Shown here: one piece after another, positions 10,295 to 13,596 of the stretch | Numbering within the stretch: the first letter of the stretch is position 1 | How the letters are laid out: each line of letters begins with the position of its first letter | NCBI GenBank assembly: GCA_002938075.1 | Contig: PTLK01000028.1 | Location: 1 to 13,596 of the forward strand | Source: Alphaproteobacteria bacterium MarineAlpha3_Bin3 | Lineage (GTDB): Bacteria; Pseudomonadota; Alphaproteobacteria; Rhodospirillales; Casp-alpha2 | DNA length: 13,596 nt | Direction: 5' to 3' | Notes under the pieces: generated by a model | The model's input: only the letters and a program-made list of their open reading frames with translations | The model's database searches: none | What the model was told of the DNA's origin: nothing | Program-made: the position numbers and the translations under genes

Positions 10295-10996
10295 ATGTCA
10301 CGGGAAAAAATGATCGAAGCTGCCGACCTTGCGAAGACCTTCAGGTTACACAATCAGGGCGGCATTGAACTGCCGGTATTCAACGGCATCGAGCTTCGGG
10401 TTCAAGGCGGCGAATGCGTCGTCTTGTTCGGGCCCTCGGGCAGCGGCAAGAGCACGCTGCTCAGGTCGATCTACGGGAATTACAAGCCGACGGCGGGTTC
10501 GATCAAAATCCGGCACGAAGGTAAATGGATCGACATCGTCACGGCGCCCCCGCAAGCGATCCTGCGCGTGCGCAAGACAACGATGGGCTACGTGAGCCAG
10601 TTTCTGCGCGTCATTCCCCGCGTTCCGACGCTCGACGTCGTCAGCGAGCCGCTGCGCGCCATTGGCGTCGAGGCGGAGGAAGCAAAAGACAAGGCGCGTG
10701 ATCTCTTGACCCGCCTGAACGTGCCCGAACATCTCTGGCACGTGGCGCCGGCCACCTTCTCGGGCGGCGAACAGCAGCGGGTCAATATCGCCCGCGGCTT
10801 TATCTTCGATTACCCGATCTTGCTTCTCGATGAACCCACCGCTTCCCTCGACGAAGAAAACCAGGAGGCTGTTCTCGGCCTTATCTTCGAGGCGCGCGAC
10901 CGCGGCGCGGCGCTGGTCGGCATCTTCCATGACCCAGGCGTGCGCAAGGCGATCGGGTCGCGCCACTTCGAGATGCCTTATTCGGAAGTCGCGTGA
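10295..10996 (+). CDS. phnL: C-P lyase ABC-type ATPase PhnL
   Basis: A 233-residue ABC-family ATPase, the second of the pair in the C-P lyase system. PhnL is required with PhnGHI for forming the triphosphoribosyl phosphonate and can stack with PhnK on the core complex. Motifs are Walker A GPSGSGKS (46-53), Q-loop YVSQFLRVIPRVP (near 99-111), signature FSGGEQQR (155-162), Walker B LLLDEP (176-181) and switch His in FHD (H212). The N-terminus, where ADLAKTFRLHNQGG is followed by LPVF, and the QFLRVIPRV segment separate PhnL from MacB/LolD-like ATPases, which it otherwise resembles. The start ATG 10295 comes 13 nt after phnK with only a weak GGAA upstream. Its TGA shares a base with the phnM ATG. 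Confidence 0.94.
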   Translation: MSREKMIEAADLAKTFRLHNQGGIELPVFNGIELRVQGGECVVLFGPSGSGKSTLLRSIYGNYKPTAGSIKIRHEGKWIDIVTAPPQAILRVRKTTMGYVSQFLRVIPRVPTLDVVSEPLRAIGVEAEEAKDKARDLLTRLNVPEHLWHVAPATFSGGEQQRVNIARGFIFDYPILLLDEPTASLDEENQEAVLGLIFEARDRGAALVGIFHDPGVRKAIGSRHFEMPYSEVA

Positions 10997-12138
10997 TGAC
11001 CGGCCAAACCGTCCTGACCAACGGCCGGATCGTGCTTCGAGACGAAGTCATTGACACCACCGTGGTCATCCGCGACGGCGTCCTTGCCGACATTTCCGAG
11101 GGACCCTCGGCGGTTTCGGGCGCCGTCGACCTCGACGGGGACTTCCTTATCCCCGGCCTGGTCGAACTGCACACGGACAACCTGGAACGGCATTTGTCGC
11201 CCCGGCCCGCGGTGCGGTGGCCGACCGCGGCGGGGGTCATTGCCCATGATGCGGAACTGGCGGCCGCCGGCATCACCACCGTGTTGAACGCCGTGGCCAT
11301 TGGTGATGTGGAGCGCAATTCCTTTCGCCAGGAAATCCATGGTATCTCCGTCGAGGCCATCGAAAAGGTGCAATCCGCCGGCATGTGCCGGGCCGAGCAT
11401 TTCATTCACCTGAGGTGCGAAGTTAGCGCCAAGGACGTCATCGAGCTTCTGTCCCGGCATATCCAGAATCCCCTGGTCCGCCTGGTTTCGATCATGGATC
11501 ACACGCCGGGCCAACGGCAATGGACCGATCTTGAAAAATACCGCGTGCGCAGCCGGCGCAGACTGCACCTGGACGACGCGGAGATCGACGAACTGATAGA
11601 GTTTCGCCAGCACGAACAGGCAAAGTGGGCGGACCCGAACCGGCGCGAGATTCACCGCATCGTTGCCGAACACGCCCTTCCGACCGCCAGCCACGACGAC
11701 ACGACAAAGGTCCATGTCGAGGAGGCGGCGGCGGGGGGGGTAGGAATTTCCGAGTTCCCGACCAGCGAGGCCGCCGCGCGTCACGCCCACGACCAGGGAA
11801 TGCGGATCATCATGGGTGCTCCCAATGTTGTGCTGGGGGGGTCCCACGCCGGCAACGTTTCAGCCGAACGGCTTGCCGAAGAAGGGCTGCTTGATATCCT
11901 TTCCTCCGACTACGCCCCTTCGAGCATGATCCTCGCCATGTTCATGCTCCATGACCGGCTGGGGTTACCCCTTTCGGATACCGTGGCCATGGTTGCGACC
12001 CATCCAGCCGAAGCGATCGGTTTCGACGACCGGGGATGCATAGAGCAAGGGCGGCGCGCCGACCTGGTCCAGGTTCGCAGGACCGACCACGGGCCCGTGG
12101 TGAGATCGGTTTGGCGGGGTGGTCTTCGGACCGTGTAG
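10996..12138 (+). CDS. phnM: Alpha-D-ribose 1-methylphosphonate 5-triphosphate diphosphatase PhnM
   Basis: A 380-residue amidohydrolase-superfamily enzyme that removes pyrophosphate from ribose 1-alkylphosphonate 5-triphosphate, producing the PhnJ substrate. The length is the same as E. coli PhnM within a few residues. The metal-site start PGLVELHTDNLERH (H59, D61, H66), VSIMDHTPGQRQ, SHDDTTKVHVEEA, GISEFPTSEAAARHA, GAPNVVLGGSHAGN and the late Asp of LSSDYAPSSM are all present. The gene contains G runs of 8 and 7 bases (11733-11740 and 11835-11841), but the frame stays open through both. The start ATG 10996 overlaps the phnL stop as TGATG; a GTG three bases earlier is possible. It is the last intact gene of the operon, ending 17 nt from the converging phnN remnant, with no clear intrinsic terminator. 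Confidence 0.96.
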   Translation: MTGQTVLTNGRIVLRDEVIDTTVVIRDGVLADISEGPSAVSGAVDLDGDFLIPGLVELHTDNLERHLSPRPAVRWPTAAGVIAHDAELAAAGITTVLNAVAIGDVERNSFRQEIHGISVEAIEKVQSAGMCRAEHFIHLRCEVSAKDVIELLSRHIQNPLVRLVSIMDHTPGQRQWTDLEKYRVRSRRRLHLDDAEIDELIEFRQHEQAKWADPNRREIHRIVAEHALPTASHDDTTKVHVEEAAAGGVGISEFPTSEAAARHAHDQGMRIIMGAPNVVLGGSHAGNVSAERLAEEGLLDILSSDYAPSSMILAMFMLHDRLGLPLSDTVAMVATHPAEAIGFDDRGCIEQGRRADLVQVRRTDHGPVVRSVWRGGLRTV

Positions 12139-12155
12139 GAGGCCGGCACCCATTT

Positions 12156-12630
12156 TCATTCCCTTGGCGCTATCTCGCGAACCAGGGAAACAAATTCTTC
12201 GCGGCCCTCCTCAATCGACAGGTTGTTCGCAAACTCGGTCATGTTCTCCCCATCGAGGTCGAACATTTGCGAGCGTTCTATCCGTTCCTGGATTTCGGCC
12301 TCGCTCTCGCGACCGCGATCCCGCAGGCGTTGTTCCAGAATTTCCGGTTTGATGGTGACGTTGATGACACGTGTTTGAGGATAGCGGCGTCGGGCTTCTT
12401 CGATAATGGCGCGGGAAACGTTGATGACGACAACCCGGCCCTTTTCCAGGTCATCGTCGACCTATGGGGGGATAGCGTAAGACAAGTCGTGGGCGTGCCA
12501 ATGGAAAGCGAACCGGAAAAACGAACCCGTCATCCTCCCTGATGGCGCTCCTAAGCCCGTCGATAAGGATGTCCTTTCCGGCCCCGCTGGGCCCGACAAT
12601 CAACAGCAGCTTTCCTTTTGCGCTCATCAT
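12156..12630 (-). pseudogene. phnN: Degenerate phnN (ribose 1,5-bisphosphate phosphokinase)
   Basis: PhnN normally phosphorylates ribose 1,5-bisphosphate to PRPP, the last step after C-P lyase. On the minus strand ATG 12628-12630 opens a frame reading MMSAKGKLLLIVGPSGAGKD, with an intact P-loop, up to FVFPVR near 12510. The homology then continues one frame over: FAFHWHAHDLSYAIPP, a stop TAG (12462-12464), VDDDLEKGRVVVINVSRA, and RLRDRGRESEAEIQERI up to the natural TGA (12156-12158). Compared with E. coli PhnN recalled from memory, the span from the P-loop to the HWHAH Trp is about 86 nt short, which removes the ITR...GE.H substrate region and shifts the frame. The TAG stands where E. coli has Glu, so one G-to-T change would explain it. 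Two independent lesions argue for a real pseudogene. No good ribosome site precedes the ATG. Confidence 0.88.
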
Positions 12631-12700
12631 CCATTTCTACACTTTCAACCTGGGCCACTTGCGATTTTTCTCGCCCTTTCCCAATTTCAATACCAAAAGA

Positions 12701-12740
12701 CTGGCACCAAACCGGAATTCCGGCTCGGGGGGGGTGCCAG
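12701..12740. repeat. Nested inverted repeat (REP-like candidate)
   Basis: Outer arms CTGGCACC (12701-12708) and GGTGCCAG (12733-12740) are perfect 8-bp inverted repeats. The 24-nt interior begins with the perfect 12-bp palindrome CCGGAATTCCGG (12712-12723), followed by a G run. Such GC-rich nested palindromes with GGCACC/GGTGCC arms resemble dispersed REP-type elements, but with one copy in this window that cannot be shown. It could also form a stable RNA hairpin. No T-tract follows, so a terminator is unlikely. Confidence 0.45.
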
Positions 12741-12904
12741 GGAGGTGCCGGGGGTTGGACATCCCGAAAAACCCGGGGCCCAAGGGTCACATTGACGTGA
12801 ATTGGTCCCGAGGGTGTTTTTCGCCTTGAGAACCGCCCAAGGATGTGGCTTTTTATGGGCGCCGACGCTGGGAAACCGGGCCTGTTTAGAACGCCTTGGC
12901 CCGG

Positions 12905-12934
12905 TTGCGTCCAATAACAAACGGCAAATAATAA
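12905..12934 (+). promoter_or_regulatory. Possible promoter of the acyl-CoA ligase gene
   Basis: TTGCGT (12905-12910) and TAATAA (12929-12934) are separated by 18 nt inside a locally AT-rich patch and would start transcription about 35 nt before the ligase ATG. This is the only sigma-70-like pair close to the gene. It rests on hexamer matching alone. Confidence 0.35.
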
Positions 12935-12939
12935 ATACT

Positions 12940-12958
12940 GGCGTCCCCGGGGGACGTC
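12940..12958. repeat. GC-rich hairpin/inverted repeat in the ligase gene leader
   Basis: CGTCCCC (12942-12948) and GGGGACG (12950-12956) are perfect 7-bp arms around a single G. In RNA, a G-U pair and one more G-C pair could extend the stem to 9 bp. It lies 17 nt upstream of the ligase ATG and just after the possible -10, so it could be an operator or a leader hairpin; no partner protein is identifiable here. Confidence 0.4.
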
Positions 12959-12975
12959 CTTGGGAGAGACCTTAC

Positions 12976-13596
12976 ATGACCGGCGATACGCCGATTTCCG
13001 GTAATCTTGACACGTTTCCGAAGCTGCTGGCCGAAAATGCCCGCGTCCGCGGCGACAAGCCGGCCAGCCGCGAAAAGGATTTCGGCATCTGGCTGTCGTG
13101 GACCTGGGGCCAGGTCGCCGAGGAGGTGCGGGCGATTGCCTGCGGGCTGGCGGCGCTGGGGGTGAAGCGCGGCGACAAGGTAACTATCTGCGGCGACAAC
13201 CGTCCGCATCTCTATTGGTCGATGACGGCGGTGCAGGCGTTGGGCGCCATCCCGGTGCCGGTGTATCAGGATTCCGTCCCCGACGAGATGCAGTACATCT
13301 ACGAACACGCGGAAGCCAAGTTCGCCATTGTCGAAAACCAGGAACAGGTCGACAAACTTCTGGAAATCAGGGACCGGGCCCCGGACCTAGAGCATATCGT
13401 CTACAAGTTCCCTCGCGGCATGCGTAACTATGACCAGCCGTTCCTCGACCTGTTGGCCGACATCGAGGAGCGGGGCCGCGCCTTCGACAGGGAAAACCCC
13501 GATTTTTACGAGGACAGCGTCGCCCAATCGACGGGCGCCGACATCGCCATCATGCTCTATACGTCCGGCACCACGGGCCGCCCCAAGGGGGTGATG
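12976..13596 (+). CDS. AMP-forming long-chain acyl-CoA ligase, 3' truncated by the window edge
   Basis: The first 207 residues of an ANL-superfamily adenylating enzyme, open to the window end. Such enzymes activate a carboxylic acid with ATP and transfer it to CoA. The N-terminal part has a typical layout: NLDTFPKLLAENARVRGDKPA, TWGQVAEEVRAIACGLAALGVKRGDKV, ICGDNRPHLYW and ALGAIPVPVYQDSVPDE. The phosphate-binding motif YTSGTTGRPKGVM occupies residues 195-207. The DEMQYIYEHAEAKFAIVENQEQVDKLL stretch suggests the FAA1-like long-chain group (COG1022). The start ATG 12976 has GGGAGAG 7-8 nt upstream. Homologues of this type often sit beside branched-chain amino-acid ABC transporter genes, but nothing downstream is visible to test that. 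The substrate cannot be given, as the acyl pocket and C-terminal domain are outside the window. Confidence 0.92.
   Translation, partial: MTGDTPISGNLDTFPKLLAENARVRGDKPASREKDFGIWLSWTWGQVAEEVRAIACGLAALGVKRGDKVTICGDNRPHLYWSMTAVQALGAIPVPVYQDSVPDEMQYIYEHAEAKFAIVENQEQVDKLLEIRDRAPDLEHIVYKFPRGMRNYDQPFLDLLADIEERGRAFDRENPDFYEDSVAQSTGADIAIMLYTSGTTGRPKGVM

Larger units (their letters stand above)
12631..12975. other. 345-nt non-coding stretch between the phnN remnant and the acyl-CoA ligase gene
   Basis: No convincing gene is seen on either strand; the short open frames here have no recognisable sequence and no ribosome sites. The segment holds G- and C-rich runs, the nested inverted repeat at 12701-12740, a second GGTGCC copy just after it (12744-12749), a probable promoter and a short hairpin next to the following gene. 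The composition is uneven: GC-rich repeats in the middle and an AT-rich patch near 12911-12938. It reads as a junction or decay region at the end of the phn island; the origin is inferred. Confidence 0.6.

Noticed and set aside
11733..11841. Possible frameshifts in phnM at its long G runs
   Set aside because: The frame continues through both runs with conserved PhnM sequence on each side, so no frameshift is present.
10978..11847. A 289-codon minus-strand open frame opposite phnM
   Set aside because: It is a shadow of phnM, whose family motifs are unambiguous on the plus strand.
12036..12542. A 168-codon plus-strand open frame overlapping the phnM end and the phnN remnant
   Set aside because: It runs antisense to the clear PhnN homology on the minus strand and out of frame with phnM. 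Its protein has no recognisable features.

Overview
The window comes from a high-GC proteobacterium, most likely an alphaproteobacterium of Rhodospirillales type. This is inferred from GC-rich coding, the AcnA-type aconitase, a DUF1223 protein next to it, and a PhnF/PhnGHIJKLM carbon-phosphorus (C-P) lyase set. No rRNA or other marker is present, so the taxonomy is a judgement, not a measurement.

Layout. Positions 1-1743 (+) hold the chaperone gene htpG without its first ~60 codons. A secreted DUF1223 protein (1740-2468, -) converges on it with a 4-nt overlap of the stop codons. Upstream of that on the same strand is acnA (2556-5330, -), with a TTG start supported by a good ribosome binding site. 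Next is phnF (5467-6189, -), a GntR/UTRA repressor. It is divergent from a compact operon phnG-phnH-phnI-phnJ-phnK-phnL-phnM (6297-12138, +). The 107-nt phnF/phnG gap holds a striking AT-rich symmetric operator overlapping the likely phn promoter. Convergent to phnM is a broken phnN (12156-12630, -) with an internal deletion plus a nonsense codon. A 345-nt non-coding stretch with nested inverted repeats follows, and then the start of an AMP-forming acyl-CoA ligase gene (12976 to the window end, +).

Function. PhnI with PhnG, PhnH and PhnL is expected to attach alkylphosphonate to the ribose of ATP, releasing adenine. PhnM removes pyrophosphate. PhnJ, a radical-SAM enzyme whose glycine and four cysteines are all present, breaks the C-P bond. 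PhnK is the ATPase that binds the core complex. The product, a cyclic ribose phosphate, normally needs PhnP and PhnN to return to PRPP. PhnP is not in the window and PhnN is destroyed, so the last steps must be done elsewhere or differently. No phosphonate transporter (phnCDE) is present either.

The C-P lyase system itself is known, and I found no wholly new system. The most noteworthy items are the doubly damaged, inverted phnN, the compound PhnF operator, and the repeat-containing junction after the phn region.
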